A DNA stretch of 64,000 bases from Hypericum androsaemum (GCA_963995505.1 OZ023194.1:15682428-15746427), one strand, 5' to 3'; positions 52,336 to 63,604 are shown, counted from the stretch's first letter. Made by a program: numbers and translations. Notes: generated from the letters alone by a model not told the origin.

Positions 52336-53435
52336 GGGCAAATTACCCTCACATCCCTGTACTTTGGTCACCCTCTCCCTAGGGTCCCTGGATTTTGGAA
52401 AATGATTTTCCCGTCCCTAAGTTTTGATGATAATAGACTCTCGGGTCCCTGGAGCCAGAATATTCCATATTCTCCGGCGATACCCCACCTAAAAAGACTA
52501 AAATACCCTCCCACTTAAAAAAAATAAAAATATATTTCTTTCCCCTCCATCTTCTTCCTCAATTCATCCTCTTCCTCAAACTTTTAAACCTAATCAATAA
52601 ACAAAAATCAACAAAACTAATTATCCGCCTGAGTTCCTCCGCGACATCCTTCGAGTTCGGACCAGCCTCACCGCGAGGCTCGGGCTCTTCCGATGGGAGT
52701 CGATGTACTTATTCAGATCCGTGTCCAGGTACTCGAACACGAGGTAGAGATTTGACTTGGAGTGGTCGCGATTATTCTCCTTGTTGTTGGCGGGATCGTC
52801 GCCAGTGACGTGCTCGACGGCGAGGAGGCGGATGATGTAGAGGGACTGGGAGAGCATCTGGAGGAGGGAGACCTCGCAGAGGGCGGTTAGGGGGACGCCT
52901 TCCTCGTCCGTCTCGAGGCGCATCTTCTTCAGTGCTACCAGCCTCCCGCTTCCCTTCTCCTTCGCCTTGTACACCTTCCCGTAGGTACCTTCTCCGATCT
53001 TCTCTAGCTTCTCGTACTTCTCCATTTCCCCTAAACCCTAACTTCTTCTTCCTTCTCCGATTTTTCTTCCCTATTCAACAATTTTTTAGTGCGGTTGTGT
53101 ATGAGTTGCCACGTTGAAACTTCTCTGAAGAAGTACATCAACTCACACCAGAAGGGCCCGAGCCTCGCGGTGGGGCTGGTCCGGACTCGAAAGATATCAA
53201 GAGATGAATTGAGGAAGAAGATGGAGGGGAAAGAAATATTTTTTTATTTTTTTTAAGTGGGAGGGCATTTTAGTCTTTTTAGGTGGGGTATCGCCGGAGA
53301 ATATGAAATATTCCAGCTCCAGGGACCCGAGAGTCTATTATCATCAAAACTTAGGGACGGAAAAATCATTTTCCAAAATTCAGGGACCCTAGGGAGAGGG
53401 TGACCAAAGTACAGGGATGTGAGAGTAATTTGCCC
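52336..53435. mobile_element. Pack-MULE-like element carrying a CDKB1 fragment
   Basis: The 1.1-kb element is flanked by TAAAAAA (52329-52335 and 53436-53442). Its inverted arms are long: GGGCAAATTACCCTCACATC at the left matches GGGCAAATTACTCTCACATC (reverse complement of the right end), and pairing continues for about 240 bp with few mismatches. Between the arms lies a 5' piece of a B1-type cyclin-dependent kinase gene. The right arm also carries a second, inverted copy of the kinase fragment's last ~80 bp (53128-53205). The 7-bp duplication is shorter than the 9-11 bp usual for MULEs, so the superfamily is inferred from the GGG..AAATTA termini and long TIRs. Confidence 0.75.
52621..53025 (-). 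pseudogene. Captured 5' fragment of a B1-type cyclin-dependent kinase gene
   Basis: The 134-codon ORF begins MEKYEKLEKIGEGTYGKVYK, the start of CDKB1 kinases, and continues through the glycine loop, VALKKMRLETDEEGVP (PxxALRE-type helix here TALCEVSLLQML), LAVEHV and NLYLVFEYLDTDLNKYID. It stops matching after about residue 112, where 20-odd Arg-rich residues of unrelated sequence lead to a stop. It lacks the catalytic loop, activation segment and C-lobe, so it cannot be a kinase. The CDK-B hallmark PPTALRE motif is altered to PLTALCE. A leader resembling a 5' UTR (53026-53100) was taken along. Confidence 0.88.
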
Positions 53436-53605
53436 TAAAAAATTATCGTACTCTTTATTGGAACACGTCGCCCACCAAGCTTAAGCAAGCGGAGGGGAAG
53501 CTAAACCCTTCCCTCCTCCTCATCAAAAGCCACCACCCATTTCTCTAATCCCCAAATTATTCAATGCCCGCAACTAATAAATAGATTACACCAAAACGCT
53601 GCCGC
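53436..53605. other. Leader region of the PPR gene
   Basis: Short gap between the Pack-MULE-like element and the start codon; the element sits inside the presumed promoter. Confidence 0.5.
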
Positions 53606-55269
53606 ATGGCATCCGCGTTGGCCGACGTCCCTCCTTGGTTCCCACTCCGGCTGCCGCGCTTCGTCTCCCCCCACGTGGCAATCTTCCAGAGAAACCCTAG
53701 TCTCCCGACCCTGGTGTCCCGGGCAGGGGCGGGCCGGCTCTGCCTCTCCAAGTTGGTGGAGGTGGACCAGTACGAGGTGAGCGAGGGTCTGGCGGAGACG
53801 ATCGAGGAGCTGGACCGGATGGCGCGGGAGCCCTCCGACGTCCTGGAGGAGATGAACGACCGGTTGTCGGCGCGGGAGTTGCAGCTGGTGCTGGTTTACT
53901 TCTCTCAGGAGGGGCGGGACTCGTTCGAGGTTTTCGAGTGGCTGAAGAAGGAGAACCGCGTTGACCAGGAGACCATGGACCTCATGGTTTCCCTGATGTG
54001 CGCCTGGGTTAGGAAGCTCGTCTTCCAGGGCCGCCCCGCCGCTGACGTGGCTGATCTCCTCGTCGATATGGACCTCGTCGGCCTCCGTCCCGGGTTTAGC
54101 ATGTTCGACAAGGTCGTTTCGCTCTACTGGGAAGCCGGGATGCAAGATGGCGCTGTTTTGTTCGTCAAGGAGGTGCTTGGACGCGGGAGTTTCGTCGGGG
54201 GCATTGATCAAGACGGTCTCAAGGGCGGCCCCGCGGGCTACCTTTCCTGGAAGATGATGGTGAGCCAGCTTGTTAGGGGCTCGAATCAGAATTAGTTGGC
54301 CCAACAGTCTTGAAGTTTTGGCCAAAAATTTGATGTTTGTTTCCGGCGAAAAATTGGAGCCTTATATCTTCCCGCATTATTTCATGAAAAAAATTGTTTT
54401 TAGATATTTGTTCGGATGCAATGAAACAAACGAAGGTCTAATGTGGTTCCTCTTCTGTTGCTTCTTTCTTATAAGGGTGATGGTGATTGTAGGAACGCTG
54501 CTAGATTGGTGATCCATCTTAGAGAATCCTGGTTGAAGCCTGAGGTCTACTCCTACCTCATTGCTATGACAGCCACCTCATTGCTATGACAGCCATTGTC
54601 AAAGAGCTGAATGAGCTCGCCAAAGTGCTGCGCAAGCTGAAGGGTTTTGCTAGGTTGGGCCTGGTTGCGGAGCTTGATGCTGAAAATGTGGCACTTGTGG
54701 AGGAGTATCAATCTGATCTCATTGCCGATGGAGTGCGCTTGTCTGGTTGGGTTCTCCAAGAAGGGAATCCATCGCTCTATGGGGTGGTTCACGAGCGGCT
54801 TCTTGCTATGCATATTTGCGCTGGTCGCGGTTTGGATGCTGAGAGGCAGCTGTGGAAAATGAAGCTTGTTGGTAAGGAGGCTGATCCCGACGTCTATGAA
54901 ATTGTTCTAGCGATATGTGCTTCACAGAAAGAGGATGCAGCCATCTCTCGGTTGCTTACCAGGATAGAGGTTTCAAGTGCTCACCGCAGGAAAAAGGCAT
55001 TGACGTGGCTGTTAAGAGGCTACGTTAAAGGAGGATACTGCGACGAGGCTGCAGAGGCTTGGATTAAGATGCTTGATTCGGGTCTGTTTCCGGATTACTC
55101 GGACAGGGTAGCCATTCTGCAGGGGCTGAGCAAAAGGATTCAACAGTGGGGAAATGTAGAGTTGTATATAAAGCTCTGCAAGCGCTTAGCCGATGCGGAG
55201 CTGATATCGCCTCCTCTTTTGTCTCTGTACATAAGAAAGTATAAGTTGTGGATCATGAAGACGCTTTAA
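53606..55269 (+). CDS. PPR-domain protein (At2g30100-like), frame broken by a 20-bp duplication
   Basis: Exon 1 is 53606-54259 and exon 2 is 54476-55269, with a GT-AG intron. The N-terminus has an organelle-targeting look. It continues with EVSEGLAETIEELDRMAREP, ELQLVLVYFSQEGRDSFEVF, then in exon 2 NAARLVIHLRESWLKPEVYS, helical PPR-like repeats such as GRGLDAERQLWKMKLVGKEA and a C-terminal KYKLWIMKTL. A direct duplication of ACCTCATTGCTATGACAGCC (54555-54574 and 54575-54594) adds 20 bp to exon 2 and throws the frame into a TGA at 54585-54587. Without the extra copy the frame would be about 475 codons; downstream sequence is otherwise open to 55269. It is either a young null allele or an assembly error. 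Probable organellar RNA-binding role by family. Confidence 0.75.
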
Positions 55270-55815
55270 GCTAGTTGTCCGAGTTTTAGAGAGACTGAAT
55301 CCCTGAGATCAAGACTGCGAGTTCAGGGGCTTGAAGCAGCAGAAGTTACTTTTTGGGTGAATAAATAGAAGTTTTGTACAGTTGTCGAAGATGAGCTTGA
55401 CTGACGAGGAACCAACCATATTGCTCCTTGGACATGATTGTCTATGGTACTATGATCTTGTCTTTTTGTCTATAGTTGCTATGATCTTGTCTTTGTATAT
55501 ACCGTATATTATATTTCGTATATGATAAAACATTCTCAAGGTGGTTCAACTGATTGGCATTTTTTATGATCCCTCCAATAGCTTCTTCTCTGAACAATTT
55601 ATGTTGTGCCTTCTCTAGTGATATGTGCTTTAGCTTGATACGACTTCCAGCACAGAGTTACTAGGGTCGAAACCACCGATTGCCTAATATATGTTTCCGC
55701 AAATCTGAGTTAATCTTGTACATGAGAGACATCATTAAGAGTTGAGAATTCAAACCTCATCTGTACATTGCTTTGATATAGCATAGAATAATGCACCAGA
55801 CAAGCAGTTTAGCTT
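55270..55815. other. 3' flank and spacer
   Basis: Probable 3' UTR of the PPR gene, then AT-rich sequence. No other gene. Confidence 0.6.
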
Positions 55816-58800
55816 TAATTAACCAACGAACTTTTTAAGTTGTTGAGCTGCTGCTATTCCTTGGTTAAGATTTTGTCTCAGTGGACAAAATTTCAAGTTC
55901 CGCCCACCAAAGTGGAGACAATTTCGGCGTCGCGCTCTCAGGTCCCATTGCCGTGATCTGTGTTTGAGCTCATCAGCTGCAATCTCTCTCATCTTCGGTC
56001 TTTGACCAGGATCAGGATGAGTGCAGGCACTTCCAGTCAGTTTGTTAAGCTCATTCTCCTGGAATGATTGTAGAGTGGGATCTAACATCTCTTTTAAAGA
56101 TTCCAACCCACTTGGGTAGTCTGATGCCCAGTCTTGAGGAGAGCCATTCTCCACAGCATACGGTATTCTACCGGTCATCATTTCCAAACAAAAATCGCTC
56201 CAAAGCTATAGACGTTGCTTGCTAGATCTGCCAGAGGGGTATCCGTAAGTTTCGCTTTTGGCATTTCCCATCTCTACCTCAGTGCAGATACAAAAGTCTG
56301 ATATTCATAGTCTTCAGTGAGATACACTGAGAATGACTGCAAGTTCTTGTGAACCAGTGAAGGATTCAGCTGGTGCATATGCTCAAGGCAATAAGCCATT
56401 CCCATGGCGGTGCGTAATCTCATCGACCAGTCCAAATGGTCTGCTTCTTTTACTGCAAGAAACAGTCAACTCAATGTCATCATATCAGACATCATGTTCC
56501 TCCAAACATTGTGGTTCCGTAGGTTGGATCTTAAAAGGGTTCCAGAGAGAGGAAAAAATTTGAGCAACCAAAAGGAGGATTTGGAGTAATCATCTACTTA
56601 CTATGCAAAAGAGTCCCATTATTCGAAAAACCATCATTCTTGTGAAAGGATTATCCTCTTCGCAGAAGCCGATCAGGTTAACGAAATTCTTGTGGTTCAT
56701 TTTTGATAATGTTATCAATCTGGAATAACAAAGGATAGAAAGTTTCAATAGGTTCTTTAAAGATTCATGCAAAAACTAACAACTGAATCTCATTTCCAGT
56801 CACCTTCTTTCTGAATTGTGATTCCAGATTCTTTGACCAGTCTTAACGAGATGCAACAACTGAAGATGTCACAGTTATTTCAATTTTCAACTCCACTTGA
56901 TAGAGACCGTGCCATCCGAGAAGTAGCCAATTATGTTGCTGAAATCCTCACAAGCAGCTTCAAGTTCGGATCTCTGAAGTTTTGGTACACCTGAAAATAA
57001 AGTATTTACTACACTCCGAGAGTATGGGAAGAGATTTGAAGGGACCGATCCACGGAAGCAAAAAAAAGGCAAACCGCACAGCTTGGAAGTGTTACCTGTT
57101 ACAAATGCTCTCTGCAGCTGCCCACTCAGCCCTGCTGTCCAAGGCCCGACACTAACCACCTTGCTGCTTCTGAACCAACAATGTGACTACTATCAGGGAC
57201 ACCAGAAGGAAGAAAGAGGCTCCAGAAACGCCTGCAATGACTACTACGTGACGATTTGATTTATGAGAACCCTCAGCTATATTGCTTGAAGGGGCAGCCA
57301 CTGGACCCCTTCGTGTTGAGGTGGTTCAGAAGCATTAGTTGGCGGATTTTCCTTGGTGAGGGTGAAGGAGGCAAAGGCAGACCAGAGGGGGTTTCTGCTG
57401 GTGAAGGTGATGGGGGTACAGAGATCGAAGACGATATATACAAGGGAGAAGGTGATGGGATATGCAAAGATGGCGAAGGCGATGGCGATGGCCCTGGACT
57501 ATTATGATGCTCTTTGGTCCTTGGCTTGGGTGGCTTTGGTGCATCAGCTACCTTCAGCAATGCTCGATGAGCTGAACCTGATAGTCGAGCAAAATTCCTG
57601 ATAAACAAAAACAGCTTGTCATGAAGATGGCATAAGTACTATTATACCCTGAAGGGAAATTTTCTGTCAAGTCTTGTGCTTCCTGGTTTGAGGCCTTAAT
57701 CCTGGTAGTTTAGCTCAAAACAAGAGATACCAACTATATATCTGACCCTGGTCAAGAAAATTTCACCATTCTGCCTTAGAATTCAGGATAGTTAAGAGAT
57801 ATATATTCTTACCATGTGATATCTCTGATGTGGCAAGAAGGTCCAAGCTGGTTCTCATATGCATGAAATTCTGAAAGAACTGCAAGTTCAGGAGATATGT
57901 TGCTTAGGAACTTCTTGTTGTCGAGTAAGCTGCAAAATGCAGTTACAGAATCATCAGCAGGAGAAGGCTCAAAGGGAAAACTAATTGACATACAAGAAAC
58001 ACTTGCTTGAAGCACATTACATAGTTCTTAGTGAAAAATTATTGGCAATGTGAAAAGGGAAGGCTCCACTGAAGTTGTTGTATCCCAAGTCCAGCTCTTC
58101 CAACTCCTTCAACTCTGCAATCTCTTTAGGTATGTTCCCGGAGAAAGAATTGTTGCGTAAGATTCTGCAGAAAAGGAAACCGTAGCTCGTCCCATAAGTT
58201 AAACCTTTCATGGATTTCAGGTGAGGCAGCCTGCCAAAGTTCAGGAGCCAATGTCCCTTCAAGACAGAGATCTTTCAGATGCCTGAAAGTTGACACATTA
58301 TTCCTTGATCATGAAGGAGCAGATAACAAACTGGAAATGTTAAAATCTATATATCCAGATAAAACCGCTTTAAGGCTATGAATAGGTGGAATTCTTTCGC
58401 TCATAAATTAGGCCCAACAACACATTACATGTTACTGCAACACATGTCAGTCATCCTTGCAGAATTCTCACTTAGGCATAGAAATAACCTTGACCTAGTC
58501 TTCGGATCTGGAAAAACCACATTGAAACCAACCAGCTGTAGATCGGCCCTCATCCGGGCAAAATGAAGATGTAGTACATTTTCCTACTCCAAGCTTGTCC
58601 ACTACTAAACTAAACTGTCTGCTAAGAGTAACAATTAAGCAGCTAACTAATTTCCAACTCCAATTAATTAAGCCAATACAATAATTGTTAATGATTATAC
58701 TGAAAGATAAAAGCTGGCTTACTCACAAGCTATAAAAATGTCTCCAAGGTCAGAGCAGCCGACACCGAACCACGAACAGGGATCATCATCATTCATCTCC

Positions 58801-59331
58801 ACCGGCCTGGCTCCAATTCGACAGAGCTTCAAATGGGTCGCTCTCCACCCTTTCCTTGAACCCCATCAGAGCTATCCCTACATCATATACCAACATATAT
58901 CTAAACAAACTTGCTTTTTATTCATTATTTATACGTAATTACACTACAAGGAGTAGCAAATATGTACGGACATGCAAACCAAACCCAAAATCATAAAAGC
59001 TGGCAAATAAACGTATCAGCATCACATACTAAAAATCACCAACTTATTCCGGCAAAACAATCAAATCAAATGACGCGAAATTGTACGTTGTGTCGTATGC
59101 CTAACTCGAACTTGAATTGGTTAACGGTAGAACTCAGAATACCAAGAGTCACAGGCTTATAATAGTATATGTCTATCTATCTATCTATCTATCTATCTAC
59201 CTACAAAGCAAAGAGTTAGCTAGCGCGTTAATACCTTGTGGGTTGAGCAAGCAACAAAAGGTGATGATATTTCCCTGAAACAGTAATAGAGCCATCGCAA
59301 GCATCCTCATGGTCTTGCCAGTATGATCCAT
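55816..59331 (-). pseudogene. LRR receptor-like kinase pseudogene (MRH1/At3g56050-like group)
   Basis: Minus-strand pieces follow the order of this plasma-membrane LRR-RLK group. An ATG at 59331 opens a signal-peptide-like exon (MRMLAMALLLFQG). The LRR N-terminal cap is near 58860-58730 (LSNWSQAGGDE, then after a frame change DDDPCSWFGV). LRRs are at about 58285-57830 (LCLEGTLAPEL, RNNSFSGNIPKEIAELKELE, LDLGYNNFSG, SNISPEL). A Ser/Pro-rich juxtamembrane part lies at 57600-57270 and a transmembrane segment (VVVIAGVSGASFFLLVSLIV) near 57230. The kinase part (SELEAACEDFSN, MNHKNFVNLIGFCEEDNPF, EMMTGRIPY, HPDPGQRPKMREI) runs to about 55860. Frameshifts or stops occur near 58785, 58230, 56900-56840, 56630 and 55960. 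Kin of this group lack catalytic residues anyway. Confidence 0.85.
59165..59200. repeat. (TATC)n microsatellite
   Basis: About seven tandem TATC units lie in the first intron of the receptor-kinase pseudogene. Confidence 0.9.
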
Positions 59332-59367
59332 TGAAGTTGATCAATGTTGCAACCTTAACAACTACTA

Positions 59368-59596
59368 TGTAACATACCTATACTAAAATAGAAGATAGGA
59401 ATAAATGTAGGACTATTATGTAATTGGTCATGTCAGGGTATAAATAGTATCATAGAAGGAATTAGGAATCATTCTAGACATTTTAATAAAAACATTCTAA
59501 TTGGAAACAGACGTTTCCCTTCTTCTCTATCTTCTTTCCTCTCTTTTCTCTTCTTTTCTTATTCTCAATTCTTGACAACCCTAGCGGGTTGTTACA
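59368..59596. mobile_element. Solo LTR
   Basis: The 229-bp sequence begins TGTAACATACC and ends GGTTGTTACA, with perfect 5-bp flanks TACTA (59363-59367 and 59597-59601). It contains TATAAATAG (about 59440) and an AATAAAAA run (about 59489). No internal region or second LTR is present, so it is the product of LTR-LTR recombination. It starts 37 bases upstream of the receptor-kinase pseudogene's ATG. Confidence 0.85.
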
Positions 59597-59601
59597 TACT
59601 A

Positions 59602-59970
59602 GTTCTATTTCATACAAAAATAATGTGTTTCTACTTCTAGGCCAAATGTTGTATTACAGAAGAGATCCTTCCGTACAGAGTTGGAGTTGTTGAAAATGGA
59701 AGATAAGAAGAACGCGCGTGGGGTTGGGTTGATTTAGTTTTCTTTCCTGGAATCCAGTTGATCGGATCTTTGTTTTTTCACCCAAAAAGGGAGGAGAATG
59801 GGATTGACTCTGTCTCCTCAGTCCTAGTTGGAGTTATTTATAGCGCCGTCTTGTCCTAACCTAATGTCCCTCTAACGTAAAGTGACGACCCTACGCTTGT
59901 GTGCTGCAATCTCTTACTAATCTTCGGATTGTTACGAGGGGATTTAACACTTGAGGGTAGTAATCTTCGG
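59602..59970. other. Spacer
   Basis: Mixed-composition sequence that may be the original upstream region of the receptor kinase. No gene. Confidence 0.5.
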
Positions 59971-60268
59971 GTTGGGCTTGGATTGGGTCCGGAATGGGCC
60001 CATTCTGAACCGTTTGGAATAAAGACACGCGGGAGTTTTTTTGTAAAATAGTTCAAACCCGGGGACAAAAATGAAAAAAGCCACGCGGGCCGGTATCATA
60101 TAACTAGGCTAGCCGGTATCGCCGCATGAAGTCCATTATCTTACAGCTTGGCTTGTTGGTGTCGTAAACGTGACATGTCGGTATCGTAAACGTGACATAC
60201 CGGTATCAGTCCTTCAGTCCAAATGGTACGGAATCGTCCCTTCATTCCGGAGCCAATGGTTACTACGT
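59971..60268. mobile_element. Second member of the internal-tandem-repeat MITE family
   Basis: The left end GGATTGGGTCCGGAATG and right end CATTCCGGAGCCAATGG are inverted. Inside them GAACCGTTTGGAATAAAGAC pairs with GTCCAAATGGTACGGAAT. The core has ~22-bp repeats of CGGTATCGTAAACGTGACAT. It shares terminal and subterminal words (TTTGGAATAAAGACACGCGG-like) with the 51.2-kb element. Target duplications not clear. Confidence 0.6.
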
Positions 60269-61498
60269 GAGTTTTGTATATATGTAATCATTATACAATG
60301 AAATATACCTCTACTTATCGAAAAACGTAACGTGACGACCAAAAATGGTTTGCTACTTCTTTTTCCTAATTCGCTTTCAACTTGGCCCCAATTGAAACTC
60401 TTTTCCTTTCACGTACATTTTCATTCCTTTTAGTTGAAATATACTTGATATTTGGTTACTTAATTAACAGATTAAACTATGTTCAAAATATGTCAGATTA
60501 ATGATTCAGATTAATTATAACAAACTCTTGCTGATTTATGTGCGTATATTTTCAATAGCACTCCCATTAATGTTAACTCAAAAATTTTGTGTAATAGTAC
60601 AAAAGATATTTGACCTAACGAAATAAAGTTTAAGATGAATTGACGGAGTCTAGGATTCAATCCTAGTAAATGTAATTATTTGTAATAATTTACCTTAAAA
60701 AATATAATTGTTAGGAATTAATTTGACCTTTTCATTTAGAATATACCTTTAAAATGCGCGAATAATCATTTGATTTTGTGCAAGTTGCTTGATACTTAGT
60801 ATACTCACAAATGGAATGCTAATAATGAAAGTGATAAATAATTACATTTTTTTGGGTAAGTAGATAAATAATTACATGAACAATGCGTATAATTGAAATT
60901 GATTAGGGTTTACCCATATGGCAAGGTGGGCACGAGTTGATGAATGTCCCAGGTGAAACCTCTACGAAGCGGGTGTTTATGTATATTTTTTCATTGACCC
61001 TTTATTCAAGGGACATTTAACACTCAATTTTTTATTCATTTTTTACGCCAATCATTTTGCCACAAAACATCAATTTTCTGGAATAAACCAGACTTTGTTC
61101 AAATGATGAAATAATTGAAGTTTATAATTAAAATATTAAATTAAAACTTTATAAAAAAAGCAGACACTGTTATTTTTAGGGATTATAAAACCTCTATTAC
61201 TCGTGATACGTGATCAAAGCAGTTGTTAAACGGTCTTCAAAGTTGATGTCACGGGGATGTTAAATATTACAGTTCCACTAATTTTTTTTATAAGTTGAAT
61301 TTGTATAGCCATCGCTCCAAATCAAATTTCCGCTCTCTTCCTTATAAATTTAATCCATACAACTATGGGTTATTAAAGAGGCACTATCTAGCTATCAACA
61401 TCTATACAATTATGAATCCATTATCAGATGGAAGACCTGGCTTGCAAGTTAAGCACTTTATTGAATATGGGAGAGGATTTACATGTTATATTAAATTT
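60269..61498. other. AT-rich spacer
   Basis: No coding signal, RNA gene or element ends seen. Confidence 0.6.
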
Positions 61499-61788
61499 TG
61501 TTGGGATGGCGAGAAATAGGAAAGACTTATTTCCTATTCCTATTCTTATTCCTATTCTGACTAGATTCTGGACTCCTAATTAGACCTAGATAGGTTACTT
61601 GTACACCAAGAGTTTGTCTCTATATAAAGACATGTTACCCTAAGGTTTTGTATGGCTTTGTGGCTCGGAAACTCATCAATAAAAGTTCTCCTTTCTCTCC
61701 GTGGACGTAGGCATTAGGCCGAACCACGTAAACTCTTGTGTCCATGTTCTTTGCGCATTTTGTTCTCTTGCTTGCTGAATTCCTAACA
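61499..61788 (+). repeat. Left LTR (290 bp)
   Basis: Contains CTATATAAAGAC (about 61619-61630) as TATA box and AATAAAAG (about 61678) near the 3' end. Confidence 0.92.
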
Positions 61789-61815
61789 AGTGGTATCAAG
61801 AGCTAAGGTTGGAGG

Positions 61816-62439
61816 ATGTCGGATCACGGCGCGAAGTTTGCTTTTGTGAAGTTCGATGGTTCGTTGAATTTCAGGTTATGGCAAAGGCGTGTCAACGATC
61901 TCCTCGTGCAGCAAGGGATGGTCATTGCGCTCTCGGAGAAGAAGTCCGAGAAGATGGAGGAGCAAGAGTGGGAAGAGTTGGAGGCCAAGGCGGTAGCGAA
62001 GATTCGCTTGTGCTTGGCGGATGATGAGGAGCCACCAGCTGGGTTGTGGAAGAGGATCCAGGTCGGAGTCAAAGAAGTTCAATGGAAGTGGCTTCAAGTG
62101 CTGAGAAGGGCACATGAAGGGGACTATCCAGGACGAACTAGGGATCAAGACAACGAGGAGGGATCGGCATCCACAACCATGGCCACATATTCAGACGGGT
62201 CGGATGGTGACTGGCTTTCTGTCTTATCAAGTCCAATGCATCCTGGTAATCTCTTTTCATTAGGGACCTTGGATTATAACAGTGATAGTCATAAAGGTAT
62301 GCTAATGAAGGTGGGGAAGGATGTGATGGTAGGGATGAAGGGTGAAAGGAAATACCTACAGGTTAGTGGGGAACATTATTGTAGGTGGAGTCACATCAAT
62401 GGGTCTGATGAAGTGAAAAAAAAAGCTCAGGTCATATGA
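61816..62439 (+). pseudogene. Copia gag-like ORF fused to a pol remnant, non-autonomous
   Basis: The 207-codon ORF starts MSDHGAKFAFVKFDGSLNFR and LWQRRVNDLLVQQGM, the N-terminus of copia gag proteins. After about residue 75 it leaves gag and later shows LFSLGTLDYNSDSHKGMLMK and VGMKGERKYLQVSG, which matches the RNLISLGTLD region between protease and integrase. The gag C-terminus, zinc knuckle and protease catalytic site are therefore deleted in frame. A second open stretch (62436-62981) resembles nothing certain. Confidence 0.8.
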
Positions 62440-63183
62440 GGTTGGTTCGTATGAGGGAGCAAAGGCTTGACATGGATGGTTTGAGTGTAGTTGGGATTCG
62501 CGAAGACATGGATAGCAAGCTATGGTTGTTTCGTGGAGGCATAGTTGGCAAGGAGCCATGGTTGTCTCGGAGAAGCTTTGTTAGCTGGGCCCCGCTATGG
62601 TTGTCTAAAGGAACGTCGACGTCAAAGGTGTTGGGTAGGTTTGGCATTGGGCATGCGAAGCCATTGGTGACACCACGGGTGAATCAGGTATCTCACTCAA
62701 GGCCGAACAGTAGAGTTCGAAGCATGTCGAGGGTTCTACTTGGTAGAACAAAAGGTTGCCCTTTGTATGCTATGGCACGTAGCATTGGTATGAGGCAAGA
62801 AGGTCCAGCAGAGAAGCAGTTCGAGGTTGCGGAGCATGGGGCTGACCGGAGAATAGAGGACGCGTCTATTGGTCGCAAGGTTGATTCAGCAGGTGGACTT
62901 GCTAGTTGGGGTTCAATGGAGATTGGAGGGAATAGGCCAAGCAAGCTCAGAAGCTCGAGTTTGGGGGTTGGCTCCAAGTGATTGAACAAAAGGTGAAGAG
63001 AAAGTTGAGATGGTCTTATTGATGCAGTTATCTATGGTCCGAGATGGAGTCGGTGGAGTCGGATTGGTTTTGCAAGATCTCATGGTTCTTCATGGGGCGG
63101 TGTTTTATCAAGGTGGAGTCTGTTGAAGTTCGGGTGGAGCTTCATGGTTCTTCCACGAGATGATTTCTCGCCAAGGTGGAGAT

Positions 63184-63604
63184 TGTTGGGATGGCGAGAA
63201 ATAGGAAAGACTTATTTCCTATTCCTATTCCTATTCTGACTAGATTCTGGACTCCTAATTAGACCTAGATAGGTTACTTGTACAACAAGGGTTTGTCTCT
63301 ATATAAAGACATGTTACCCTAAGGTTTTGTATGGCTTTGTGGCTCGGAAACTTATCAATAAAAGTTCTCCTTTCTCCCCGTGGATGTAGGCATTAGGCCG
63401 AACCACGTGATTCTCTTGTTCCGTGTTCTTTGTGCGATCTTGTTCTCTAGTTGCTGTAAGGTTTTGTATGACTTTGTGGCTCGGAAACTCATCAATAAAA
63501 GTTCTCCTTTCTCCCCGTGGATGTAGGCATTAGGCCGAACCACGTAATTCTCTTGTTCCGTGTTCTTTGTGCGATCTTGTTCTCTAGTTGCTGAATTCTT
63601 AACA
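63184..63604 (+). repeat. Right LTR (421 bp) with a 137-bp internal duplication
   Basis: Matches the left LTR except for substitutions, a 6-bp shorter TTCCTA run and a tandem copy of the segment TAAGGTTTTGTATG... to TCTAGTTGCTG (63320-63456 and 63457-63593). The two internal copies differ at a few positions only. Confidence 0.92.

Larger units (their letters stand above)
61499..63604 (+). mobile_element. Internally deleted copia-type LTR retrotransposon
   Basis: The 2.1-kb element has a perfect 5-bp target duplication AATTT (61494-61498 and 63605-63609). LTRs begin TGTTGGGATG and end CCTAACA or CTTAACA. The primer-binding site TGGTATCAAGAGC (61791-61803) follows the left LTR, and a purine-rich AAGGTGGAGAT precedes the right one. 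The internal 1.4 kb holds a gag-like start joined to a protease/pre-integrase-region remnant and no integrase, reverse transcriptase or RNase H. It must have moved with enzymes from elsewhere. Confidence 0.93.

Noticed and set aside
53561..54325. 254-codon minus-strand ORF
   Set aside because: Antisense shadow of the PPR gene's first exon; the plus strand has the recognisable protein.
57256..57601. Plus-strand ORFs rich in Gly/Asp/Glu
   Set aside because: Complement of the Ser/Pro-rich juxtamembrane part of the receptor-kinase pseudogene.
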